Made by a program: the position numbers and the translations under genes
Source of the DNA: an uncultured Candidatus Saccharibacteria bacterium
GTDB taxonomy: Bacteria; Patescibacteria; Saccharimonadia; Saccharimonadales; UBA1547
Assembly (NCBI GenBank): GCA_946480535.1
Contig: CAMLKA010000017.1
Coordinates: 1 to 20,266, forward strand
Direction of reading: 5' to 3'
DNA length: 20,266 bases
In this document: positions 8,011-14,406 of the stretch, piece by piece
Numbering within the stretch: the first letter of the stretch is position 1
How the letters are laid out: the number at the start of each line of letters is the position of its first letter
The notes under the pieces: generated by a model
What the model was told of the DNA's origin: nothing
Seen by the model: only the letters and a program-made list of their open reading frames with translations
Databases searched by the model: none

Positions 8011-8476
8011 CGGCATGGGTGATGGCTGCCGCCAAGGCGTCGGCGCAATCGTCCGGCTTCGGAACGTCTTTGAGGCCAAGTTGCACACGCACCATTTCCT
8101 GGACCTGTTTTTTGTCTGCCTTGCCGTATCCGGTAAGGGTTTGTTTGATTTGTGGCGGCGTATATTCAAAGATTGGCACTTGGTGCTGGCGAGCAACAAG
8201 CAGCGCTACGCCTCGAGCTTCGGCTACTGACATTGCCGTGGTGATATTGCGCGAAAAGAATAGCTTCTCGACCGAACAGACATCAGGCTTTGTTGCTTCG
8301 ATAATTTCAGTCAGACTATCGAAGATGTCTTCCAGGCGTTCATCGTGCGGTGTGTGCGCAGGCGTGCGCACTACTCCGGCGTCAATCATAGTAAAACCGC
8401 CTCGCTTCGTATCGCTCACCTCCACAACGCCGAACCCAAGAATGCCTGTGCCGGGATCTATTCCGAGAATTCTCAT
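7979..8476 (-). CDS. ruvC: RuvC, Holliday junction resolvase
   Basis: Dimeric endonuclease that resolves Holliday junctions. The 165-residue product keeps the four acidic catalytic positions of the RNase H-like fold: Asp7 in GIDPGTG, Glu70 in SVEKLFF, and Asp143/Asp146 in PDDCADALA. The FFSRN and YTPPQIKQTLTGYGKADKKQV segments are typical. The 3' end overlaps the opposing gene by 32 bases. Start chosen at MRILGIDPG, the canonical N-terminus, with a -10 box seven bases upstream. Confidence 0.97.
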   Translation of the reverse strand: MRILGIDPGTGILGFGVVEVSDTKRGGFTMIDAGVVRTPAHTPHDERLEDIFDSLTEIIEATKPDVCSVEKLFFSRNITTAMSVAEARGVALLVARQHQVPIFEYTPPQIKQTLTGYGKADKKQVQEMVRVQLGLKDVPKPDDCADALAAAITHAVMTQGVAAAS

Positions 8477-8483
8477 ATCCTTT

Positions 8484-8489
8484 AGTATA
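8484..8489 (-). promoter_or_regulatory. -10 box of ruvC (leaderless)
   Basis: Reverse-strand TATACT, seven bases before the ruvC ATG, just past the stop codon of the lamin-tail gene. It allows ruvC to be transcribed independently of the upstream secreted-protein gene. Confidence 0.55.
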
Positions 8490-8497
8490 GAGGAGTC

Positions 8498-10000
8498 TTA
8501 CTTCTTCGCAAACGCAGTGCGAACTCGGCGCCACCCTGCTACAAGCTCTTGGCGCCACTCCCACACGGCATAGCCCATGATCAGAGCAATAATACCCGCT
8601 ATCGCCGCCCAGTAGTACCAGCCGAGCTGCGTTGCAGCTTTTTCTTGAACACCCTTTACTCCATGACTGGCAGTCGACATCTTCACAATATTTCGACAGC
8701 GATTTGTTTCGGGGTTGCGCTCTTGACCTTCCTTACAAGGTGCTGGTTCTTTTACGGTGGCAATGGTGCGACATCGACCCGTTTCGGCGTTGCGTTCTTG
8801 CCCAGGCTTACACGAAGTACTGACTTTGGCCGTTGAAGCGATTAATTTACACCTTCCTGTTTCGGGATTGCGAAATTGATTGGTAGCACACGGCTTTTGA
8901 GCAGCGACCTCTTGCACAGGCTCGTCAGCTGGTGACGGTATCGGCAGGGTATTTGCCGCATTCATTGTAGGGTCCGTGTATTGCCACATGCCGTCTATGA
9001 GGGCCCAGGCCTGGTCATCTTTTGGCAACAGGTAGTCGACACGATCACCGAGCGCAACGTCACTTTGATATAGCTGCACGCTTCCTTGGGTATTTGGGAG
9101 GGTGAAGCCAAGGTCTGCGTCCGTGAAGGCGAGATATTCGCCAGCAAGAATAATTGCTCCTGCAGGGAACGAATACCACTTTACCGTTTCAAGGCCAATA
9201 CGAAGCCGTAGACCATCCAGGGACTGTGCTTCAGTGGGGTGCGAGTTGTACAGTTCGATAAATTCTTTGCCCGTATCAGAGCCGCTGGCATTTGCAAGTA
9301 TTTCAGAGATTTGGACCGTAGAGAGGTTGCTCTCGATTGGTGGAGTTTCTTGCTCCGGATCGGTGCCCGGCTCTGGATCGGAAGGCTCCTCGACCTCAAC
9401 AGTCCTCTGTTCAATCATATTGCTTGGGAGCGCCTGGAATGTCACCGCACTCCAATCAAGACTCGCGCCATTTGTTGCATAGATATCAGGCCCTGTAAGG
9501 ATTTTTGCACGCATCCAGGCCTTACCACTTGGCGGCGCACTCCCCCATGACCAGCTATCGACCGTTTCTCCGCCTGCATCGACCAACGTAATGACATCTG
9601 AGCTTCCGACGATACTGCCGCTCGATTGACTTGTCACTTCGTACATACGGGTCACCATTTCTTCAGCATAGGCACGTGAGCCCATGAAATCGAACGAAGC
9701 GACCGTCGCAGTGCTATACCCAGGTAGAATAAATTGAGTTTTCACGCCCGGGGTGTCTTCAATAGAAAAACAGGCGAATGCAACCGCGGCTTTATTTTTC
9801 AAACACCAATCCGTAATATTAACTTCCGCAAGGCCATTGTTGTAGAGCGTAATAAGTTCGTCGCGAGCGCCAAAAGGCCCGGTGGCCTGAACATACGTTA
9901 AGACCACTGATTGCGCTGAAGAAGCGTGCGTAGGGGTTACGCACGCACTACCGGCGATAACTACCAAACCCAAAAATAGTAATCGTATTTTCTTCAGCAT
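8498..10000 (-). CDS. Secreted, membrane-anchored protein with two lamin-tail domains and three Cys repeats
   Basis: A 500-residue surface protein. Residues 1-26 form a signal peptide (cleavage likely after THA; the GSAC at 17-20 is a poor lipobox). Two lamin-tail (LTD) immunoglobulin-like domains follow at about 30-190 and 228-345 (second: VQISEILANASGSDTGKEFIELYNSH), joined by an acidic Pro-rich linker (200-225). Then come three tandem units with two cysteines each, C371/C384, C397/C410 and C422/C435, all C-x12-C with a QxRNxETxRC core. A membrane helix at about 461-480 and a basic cytoplasmic tail end the protein. LTDs are found in nuclear lamins and in secreted bacterial proteins, often with nucleases; no catalytic domain is visible here. 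It separates yebC from ruvC and has its own promoter. Confidence 0.8.
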   Translation of the reverse strand: MLKKIRLLFLGLVVIAGSACVTPTHASSAQSVVLTYVQATGPFGARDELITLYNNGLAEVNITDWCLKNKAAVAFACFSIEDTPGVKTQFILPGYSTATVASFDFMGSRAYAEEMVTRMYEVTSQSSGSIVGSSDVITLVDAGGETVDSWSWGSAPPSGKAWMRAKILTGPDIYATNGASLDWSAVTFQALPSNMIEQRTVEVEEPSDPEPGTDPEQETPPIESNLSTVQISEILANASGSDTGKEFIELYNSHPTEAQSLDGLRLRIGLETVKWYSFPAGAIILAGEYLAFTDADLGFTLPNTQGSVQLYQSDVALGDRVDYLLPKDDQAWALIDGMWQYTDPTMNAANTLPIPSPADEPVQEVAAQKPCATNQFRNPETGRCKLIASTAKVSTSCKPGQERNAETGRCRTIATVKEPAPCKEGQERNPETNRCRNIVKMSTASHGVKGVQEKAATQLGWYYWAAIAGIIALIMGYAVWEWRQELVAGWRRVRTAFAKK

Positions 10001-10007
10001 GCCCCTT

Positions 10008-10013
10008 AGTATA
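10008..10013 (-). promoter_or_regulatory. -10 box of lamin-tail gene (leaderless)
   Basis: Reverse-strand TATACT, seven bases before the ATG. AAGGGG lies in the gap but is one base from the ATG, too near for ribosome binding. Confidence 0.55.
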
Positions 10014-10056
10014 AAAATCGATTTTTAACTCCCCATTGAATCGACAGCTAAAATAA

Positions 10057-10084
10057 AAAACACCCCTATTAATGGGGGTGTTTT
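10057..10084. terminator. Intrinsic terminator after yebC
   Basis: AAAACACCCC pairs with GGGGTGTTTT around an eight-base AT-rich loop, with T-runs on either side. It lies between the end of yebC and the promoter of the lamin-tail gene and can act in both directions; its job is most likely to end yebC transcription on the reverse strand. Confidence 0.85.
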
Positions 10085-10097
10085 GTACATGCACCTT

Positions 10098-10817
10098 CTA
10101 TTCTTCGGTTTGAATATCGGCGTTTGTGTGCACGTTCGTAACGTCATCGAGGTCATCAAGCGCGTCGAGAACCTTCAGCACCTTATCGGCAGTTTCTTGG
10201 TCGGTAATTGGCACTGAGTTATTCGCGACGTATTGCAGTTCAGCACCGGTAACTTCCAGGCCAGCTTCAACAATTCCAGTGCGTACCCTTGCGAGGTCTT
10301 TCTGGTCGGTATACACAACGATTTCGTCACCCTCTTCTACCGCGTCTTCAGCACCCGCATCAAGAATCGTAAGGAGTGCGTCCTCGCCGGTTGCAGCGAC
10401 ATTAATAACACCCTTGCGCGTAAACTGGAACATCACACTTCCGGCGTCTGCAATACGGCCACCGCTCTTGGTAAGCGCAGTACGAACGTCCGGGAAGGTA
10501 CGGTTCTTGTTGTCAGTTGCGACTTCGATAATAATGCCGATGCCACCTGGACCCATCGCTTCATACGCAACTTCTTCAAGTTGTGCAGCATTCTTGTCGC
10601 TCACGCGGTCGATAGCACGTTGGATATTCGCAACTGGCATGTTTGCCTGCTTCGCTTTTTCAATCGCCAAGGCGAGTGATGAGTTCATTGCAGGGTCAGC
10701 ACCAGAGCGGGCTGCAATTGCAATTTGATTTCCAATTTTAGTGAAAATAGCACCGCGCTTTGCGTCTTTCGCACCTTTTTCACGCTTAATAGTTGACCAT
10801 TTACTGTGTCCAGACAT
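10098..10817 (-). CDS. yebC: YebC/TACO1-family protein
   Basis: YebC/PmpR/TACO1 proteins act as transcriptional regulators or, as shown for TACO1 and some bacterial YebC, as translation factors that help ribosomes through proline-rich stretches. The 239 residues are full length, with the family N-terminus MSGHSKWSTIKREKGAKDAK, the AIEKAKQANMP helix, the GPGGIGIIIEVATDNKNRT core and a C-terminal domain ending with LDALDDLDDVTNVHTNAD. In many genomes it precedes ruvC; here the lamin-tail gene and a terminator intervene. AGGAG stands about eight bases before the ATG. Confidence 0.95.
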   Translation of the reverse strand: MSGHSKWSTIKREKGAKDAKRGAIFTKIGNQIAIAARSGADPAMNSSLALAIEKAKQANMPVANIQRAIDRVSDKNAAQLEEVAYEAMGPGGIGIIIEVATDNKNRTFPDVRTALTKSGGRIADAGSVMFQFTRKGVINVAATGEDALLTILDAGAEDAVEEGDEIVVYTDQKDLARVRTGIVEAGLEVTGAELQYVANNSVPITDQETADKVLKVLDALDDLDDVTNVHTNADIQTEE

Positions 10818-10856
10818 AAGAAGACTCCTGGTTAGTTTGCTCTATCAATTATCGTA

Positions 10857-10865
10857 ATTATATCA
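10857..10865 (-). promoter_or_regulatory. Extended -10 promoter of yebC
   Basis: Reverse-strand TGATATAAT (TGn plus perfect -10), about 40 bases before the ATG, leaving a leader with an AGGAG ribosome binding site. Confidence 0.6.
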
Positions 10866-10876
10866 CTTTTAACCCT

Positions 10877-12127
10877 TTAAAGATACCTCGTGCTTCCAAA
10901 TGGAATCTTCGTGCTGACATAAATACCGGTATTTAACGTGTCGGCCGAATGCACCGTTCGCTCACCGAATCGTTTATTCAAATCGTCCACCGCCTCCACT
11001 ACCTGCCGTTCACGCGTAATTTCATCGGCAAAGAGGCTGATCTGCGAATCTTCGAGCGGGCCGAGTTCGTAACAATGGATTCCTATCTCACGCAGCATAT
11101 CGGGCGCCTTTGTAAACAACTGTGCGGCCTGCGTGTAAATGGCGCGGTCGCTATAAAAGGGCAGGGGAGAGAGGGAAGAGGCGTGCCAGTAGCCACGCTC
11201 GAGGGTTTTTGCATAGACATATACTCCCCTGGCCGCTACTCCTTGGGAGCGCATTCGACTTCCGACCGATTCGCACAAATGGTGCAGCCGCTGCGTAATT
11301 TCTTCGTGTGTTAAATCAAATCGCTCCAACACGTACTGTCGTCCAACTCGGCCCATCTGCGTCTCAACGTCATCAACCTCATAGCCCCGAAGCCGCTTAT
11401 ACCACCACTCGCCCACGACACTTTTGAAGACAATCTTATGAAGCGTTACAACATCTGCATCGAGAAACTGAAGCGAGGTGTAAATACCGACGCTATTCAG
11501 GCGGTGCTCGTTACGGCTTGCGATGCCCGTAAGGTCGGTCAACTTCAAACTCTTCAGTACTTCGTGAATATTTTGCGGCGTAATAACATCCAACCCGTCC
11601 GGCTTATGCAGACCTGCGGCAGTTTTGGCAAGGAATCGATTGGTCGCAATGCCAATATTGCACCGCATCCAGACACCAATTTCATCTTTCAGGCGCTGCT
11701 TAATTTCATAGCCAATTTCTACTAAATCACGGCCGGCAATTGCATAGCTGGTATCGTGAAAATCAATCACCCCCTCGTCGATACTTTTCATAGTGACATG
11801 CGCCGAGTAGTCGCGCATGATGTCGAGCAACTTATGGTATACATAGCGATATTTCGAGGGGTCGCTTTCAAGGGCGATGATATCCGGGCAGAGCGTTCTC
11901 GCCTCTTTTAATTTCATACCCACCTTCACGCCTTTTGCTTTTGCCTCGTAACTAGCAGTCACGATAGCCGTGTGCTCGGTGCGACGGTTCACAATTGCCA
12001 CCGGCTTGCCGCGCAGCATAGGCCGCGCTTGCTGCTCGACTGTCGCGAAACAACTGTTGAGGTCGATATGCATAATAAGCGGACGCTCTGGGTTAAATTC
12101 GTCGTGACCCGGAATCCAATTACTCAT
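10877..12127 (-). CDS. dinB: Y-family (error-prone) DNA polymerase, DinB/Pol IV type
   Basis: Translesion polymerase. The 416-residue protein has the palm motif HIDLNSCFATVE with metal ligand Asp22 and Phe27 at the steric-gate position, the second acidic motif SIDEG (Asp117, Glu118), the fingers/palm segment RCNIGIATNRFLAKTAAGLHKPDG, a thumb helix-hairpin-helix (TGIASRNEHRLNSVGI), a little-finger domain, and a beta-clamp binding motif QISLF at 362-366. The second acidic residue often found in motif I (DxD) is Asn24 here, which is not a metal ligand in Dpo4-type enzymes. The ATG overlaps the stop of the upstream small gene (ATGAGTAA), so the two are translationally coupled. Confidence 0.93.
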   Translation of the reverse strand: MSNWIPGHDEFNPERPLIMHIDLNSCFATVEQQARPMLRGKPVAIVNRRTEHTAIVTASYEAKAKGVKVGMKLKEARTLCPDIIALESDPSKYRYVYHKLLDIMRDYSAHVTMKSIDEGVIDFHDTSYAIAGRDLVEIGYEIKQRLKDEIGVWMRCNIGIATNRFLAKTAAGLHKPDGLDVITPQNIHEVLKSLKLTDLTGIASRNEHRLNSVGIYTSLQFLDADVVTLHKIVFKSVVGEWWYKRLRGYEVDDVETQMGRVGRQYVLERFDLTHEEITQRLHHLCESVGSRMRSQGVAARGVYVYAKTLERGYWHASSLSPLPFYSDRAIYTQAAQLFTKAPDMLREIGIHCYELGPLEDSQISLFADEITRERQVVEAVDDLNKRFGERTVHSADTLNTGIYVSTKIPFGSTRYL

Positions 12128-12386
12128 AATGATCTGCCTCCATCGTAAGGCGCCAGGTTAACCGCTCGCTATCAAACTCCAGCCGATAATCGGTGCCGCC
12201 GTCCGTCACGTCGAATGCGTGCATTGTTTTGGTGCCATGGGGTAGGGGATGGCGCAGTCCAAGTTCGGTCACATTCACCTCTCGCCCATTCGCCCGTTTA
12301 AATTTGACTGGCTGACACGGATGGTGGCCACCCTTAAAGACCGCTAACACTTGTACTGGTTCGTTTAAAAAAGTTTCGTCATTCAT
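12120..12386 (-). CDS. Small DUF6504-like protein, partner of Y-family polymerase
   Basis: An 88-residue protein with the pattern PVQVLAVFKGGHHPCQPVKFKRANGREVNVTELGL ... TDYRLEFDSERLTWRLTMEADHYE. This resembles DUF6504-type small beta proteins, which are encoded beside Y-family polymerases in other bacteria; the match is from memory of the pattern, not from a search. The ATG at 12386 is preferred to a TTG two codons upstream, with GAGAAG before it. It overlaps dinB by eight bases. A role in recruiting or regulating the polymerase is inferred from the coupling only. Confidence 0.6.
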   Translation of the reverse strand: MNDETFLNEPVQVLAVFKGGHHPCQPVKFKRANGREVNVTELGLRHPLPHGTKTMHAFDVTDGGTDYRLEFDSERLTWRLTMEADHYE

Positions 12387-12406
12387 ATTCAATACTTCTC
12401 GTTTAA

Positions 12407-12426
12407 ATTATTCGAGAAACGTTTCT
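12407..12426 (-). promoter_or_regulatory. Possible -10 and palindromic operator upstream of dinB operon
   Basis: On the reverse strand, AATAAT (12412-12407) is a possible -10. Directly upstream lies the perfect 12-bp palindrome AGAAACGTTTCT (12415-12426), and a second inverted pair TTCTCG (12396-12401) / CGAGAA (12413-12418) brackets the -10. Dyads in this position suit a repressor; the nature of the repressor is unknown. Confidence 0.4.
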
Positions 12427-12549
12427 TTGAATTGTTCGCCCGTTTTCCCCTGCCCGTTTCTAGCAGTTTTGGAACCCGAAGACGATGAATGACCTTGCGC
12501 GAGGGACGCTTAGCTTCCGCCAGTGAGTATCGCGTGGTTACTCTTATTA

Positions 12550-12567
12550 TATAATAGAAAGAGGAGG
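12550..12567 (+). promoter_or_regulatory. -10 box and strong Shine-Dalgarno of coiled-coil gene
   Basis: TATAAT at 12550-12555 (inside the self-complementary TATTATATAATA) and a near-perfect ribosome binding site GAGGAGG at 12561-12567, five bases before the ATG at 12573. It is the strongest Shine-Dalgarno in the window. Confidence 0.65.
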
Positions 12568-12572
12568 TATGC

Positions 12573-12908
12573 ATGCAAACGATTAATGAAATCAATCAGC
12601 AACTTCAGCGGAACCAGGATCGCATCGAGGCCGAGAACAACGCGGCCGTACAAGAGCGCGCCAAAGCCGACCAATACAGTGCCGGTGGTGACATCGACTC
12701 AGCGCAGGCTCATATGAACGCGGCCATGAACCACGAGCAGCGAGCGCTCCAAATTCAAAATGAAAATACCACTCTTATGAACGACCAGCAGCGCATTCAG
12801 GCGGAGCTGAATGAGGTTGAGCGCCAGAAAAGTGCGGTCAACCAGCAACGAAGCGACGAGCTCTCTCGACTCGAAGCGCAAAGCGAAAAATTACGCGGCG
12901 GCGCGTAA
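12573..12908 (+). CDS. Small coiled-coil protein of unknown function
   Basis: A 111-residue, highly polar protein rich in Gln, Asn, Glu and Ala, with heptad-like periodicity over nearly its whole length (INQQLQRNQDRIEAENNAAVQERAKAD and LNDEQQ/ELNEVERQKSAVNQQRSDELSRLEAQ-type segments) and no membrane helix or signal peptide. A glycine-containing break near residue 38-40 (SAGGDIDSAQAHMNAA) probably forms a helical hairpin. The start is fixed by the GAGGAGG site. It stands alone between the divergent dinB operon and a tRNA gene. The function cannot be predicted from sequence. Confidence 0.75.
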   Translation: MQTINEINQQLQRNQDRIEAENNAAVQERAKADQYSAGGDIDSAQAHMNAAMNHEQRALQIQNENTTLMNDQQRIQAELNEVERQKSAVNQQRSDELSRLEAQSEKLRGGA

Positions 12909-12944
12909 TCGGTTGCCCCTCTAGAAAAAAGAGGAAGATTTTGG

Positions 12945-12975
12945 TAAAATCGACTTTGTACTTCACGTAAGTACA
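12945..12975 (+). promoter_or_regulatory. tRNA promoter -10 and leader hairpin
   Basis: TGGTAAAAT (extended -10, hexamer 12945-12950) lies 38 bases before the tRNA. The leader holds a 7-bp hairpin, TGTACTT (12957-12963) with AAGTACA (12969-12975), probably a processing element or incidental. Confidence 0.45.
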
Positions 12976-12988
12976 TTTCACATAGCGT

Positions 12989-13065
12989 GGCAGCGTAGCT
13001 CAGTTGGTTAGAGCGCGAGACTCATAAGCTCGAGGTCACTGGTTCAATCCCAGTCGCTGCTACCA
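12989..13065 (+). tRNA. tRNA-Met (CAU), elongator type
   Basis: A full 77-base cloverleaf with encoded CCA: acceptor GGCAGCG/CGCTGCT (G1-U72 wobble), D-arm GCTC/GAGC with the AGTTGGTTA loop, anticodon loop CTCATAA (CAU), five-base variable loop AGGTC, and T-arm ACTGG/CCAGT with loop TTCAATC. The paired 1-72 position and the absence of G-C pairs typical of initiators argue for elongator Met; tRNA-Ile2 (lysidine-modified CAU) cannot be excluded. The anticodon stem CGAGA/GCTCG has an A31-G39 mismatch next to the loop. Confidence 0.9.
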
Positions 13066-13104
13066 AGAAAAGACACCCATATTTTCATGGGTGTTTTTTC
13101 TTGG
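13065..13104. terminator. Terminator after tRNA-Met
   Basis: ACACCCAT (13073-13080) and ATGGGTGT (13087-13094) form a perfect 8-bp stem around ATTTTC, extended by A-rich/T-rich flanks to about 16 bp, followed by a T6 run. It can serve both the tRNA and the convergent pentapeptide gene. Confidence 0.9.
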
Positions 13105-13119
13105 CTCAATAAGTATTCG

Positions 13120-13953
13120 CTACTTAATAATCACGGTGTCGAGGTTAGCTCGGCCACCCTTCAAAATTGCGTAGGTTACCTTATCCATAGTGGTGCCGTC
13201 GAAGTTAATTTTGCGGGCATCGACATGCTTGAATGAAACGTTTACCAGGACTGCGTCTTTAAATGAGGCGTTTTTCAATCCCGTCCCGCTAAAATCGGTG
13301 TCGGTGAGGGTTCGGCCTTCAAACGATACGCCGCCCAGGTCACTATGGCTAAAGCGTGTTCCTGTTACGTTTGTGTTGTTGAACGAAGAGCCACTCAACG
13401 AAGATGCCTTGAAGACGGCATTGGTAAGGTCGGCATCGTCAAAAATAGATTTCGTTAAATCAGTTCCGCCAAATACTGCGCCCACAAGGTTTGCACCCTT
13501 AAATGACGATTTGTTCATAGACGAGCCACGGAAGGTAGCACCAGCTAAATTCGCACGGTCAAAATTAGACTTTTCGAGTGAGCTTGAGCTGAAATCTTCG
13601 CCAGGAAGGTCGGTATCCGAAAGGTCACTCTCGCGCAGTTCGCTCCAAGAAAACCTCGACTTGCTCTTTTTTGCGAGCTTAAATTGGCTTCGCAAGGCTT
13701 TACCGACAGACTTATCTGCAACATCGTCCGCCCGCGGTGCTGGTGGCTGCACTTCGCCCATGAATTCGGTAACGTCACCGAATGAGTCGATGGTCGCCTT
13801 GTAGGCCTCGTCGTCGCTTTTGCCTTCTTCCTTCAAATGTTCGTACCTATCAATCAAATTTGCAAGTAATTCCTGCTCGACATCATCCCGAGAAGGGAAG
13901 TTGCCATAGGGTGCGAAGGCTGAGTCGAGAAATGCTTTTAATTTCTTTTCCAT
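13120..13953 (-). CDS. Pentapeptide-repeat protein with N-terminal helical prefix domain
   Basis: A 277-residue protein. Residues 1-70 (LDSAFAPYGNFPSRDDVEQELLANLIDRYEHL..GKSDDEAYKATIDSFGDV) resemble the short helical prefix (DUF1700/permease-prefix type) found on membrane proteins controlled by PadR regulators. From about residue 100 to 265 the chain is made of A(N/D)LxX-like pentapeptides (SNFDRANLAGATF, KGANLVGAVF, DDADLTNAVF), predicting a right-handed quadrilateral beta-helix of about eight coils. There is no membrane helix. It follows padR by ten bases with AAGGAG as ribosome binding site. Some pentapeptide proteins mimic DNA and bind gyrase; nothing here shows that this one does. Confidence 0.85.
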   Translation of the reverse strand: MEKKLKAFLDSAFAPYGNFPSRDDVEQELLANLIDRYEHLKEEGKSDDEAYKATIDSFGDVTEFMGEVQPPAPRADDVADKSVGKALRSQFKLAKKSKSRFSWSELRESDLSDTDLPGEDFSSSSLEKSNFDRANLAGATFRGSSMNKSSFKGANLVGAVFGGTDLTKSIFDDADLTNAVFKASSLSGSSFNNTNVTGTRFSHSDLGGVSFEGRTLTDTDFSGTGLKNASFKDAVLVNVSFKHVDARKINFDGTTMDKVTYAILKGGRANLDTVIIK

Positions 13954-13963
13954 AATTATCTCC

Positions 13964-14293
13964 TTACAATAGCTTTTCCAAAATATTTTTTGAGGTGTTC
14001 CAGTTGTCTATATTGCTTTGGTACAATTCTCGGCCAGCTGGCGTTATCGAATAATACTTACGCCGCCCTCCTTGCGTTTCACTTCCCCAGTACGACTGAA
14101 TATGCCCGCCGCTCTCGAGGCGCTTCAGGCTCGAGTACATCGTGGCTTCTTTGAGTTCATATTCCATACCTGAATTCTCGTGAATCAAGCGGGTGATTTC
14201 GTAGCCATAGCGATCATGATTCAAAAGTAATTTAAGAATCATAGTGTCGGTATGTCCGCGCAGTAAATCTGATGACATCTTGTTATCTATCAT
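13964..14293 (-). CDS. PadR-family transcriptional regulator
   Basis: Winged-helix repressor of 109 residues with the PadR pattern: DTMILKLLLNHDRYGYEITRLI, EATMYSSLKRLESGGHIQSYW, and GGRRKYYSITPAGRELYQ. It lacks the long C-terminal domain, so it belongs to the short PadR subclass. The ATG at 14293 is chosen over upstream codons because it lies six bases after a perfect -10 box and would be the first codon of the transcript; an internal ATG at 14278 (MSSDLLRG) is also possible. It probably represses itself and the pentapeptide gene; the inducing signal is unknown. Confidence 0.88.
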   Translation of the reverse strand: MIDNKMSSDLLRGHTDTMILKLLLNHDRYGYEITRLIHENSGMEYELKEATMYSSLKRLESGGHIQSYWGSETQGGRRKYYSITPAGRELYQSNIDNWNTSKNILEKLL

Positions 14294-14299
14294 AATTAC

Positions 14300-14328
14300 A
14301 TTATATGCCATATTACTATGACAGTCAA
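14300..14328 (-). promoter_or_regulatory. Consensus promoter of padR operon with overlapping dyad
   Basis: Reverse-strand -35 TTGACT (14328-14323), 17-base spacer, -10 TATAAT (14305-14300), then six bases to the ATG: the best consensus promoter in the window. The odd palindrome TGACAGTCA (14319-14327) covers the -35 box and is a candidate autoregulatory operator. Confidence 0.75.
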
Positions 14329-14371
14329 GGTAATTATTTTACAGGGGTTATATAACTATTTCATTCTGCTT

Positions 14372-14381
14372 TTGCTATACT
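14372..14381 (+). promoter_or_regulatory. Extended -10 promoter of membrane protein gene
   Basis: TTGCTATACT, 25 bases before the ATG at 14407, with AAGGAG as ribosome binding site between. A perfect dyad GTTATATAAC lies about 20 bases upstream. Confidence 0.6.
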
Positions 14382-14406
14382 GAATCTACATTTAAGGAGA
14401 ATCTTT

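Noticed and set aside
7700..8230. Forward frame crossing the Y1-like gene and ruvC
   Set aside because: Shadow of two real genes; no motifs.
8514..10000. Lipoprotein status of the lamin-tail protein
   Set aside because: The Cys at residue 20 is preceded by GSA, a poor lipobox, and the protein has a C-terminal membrane anchor; signal peptidase I cleavage after THA is more likely.
12917..12940. Terminator after the coiled-coil gene (CCTCT/AGAGG)
   Set aside because: Only five base pairs and a short, interrupted T-run; too weak to call.
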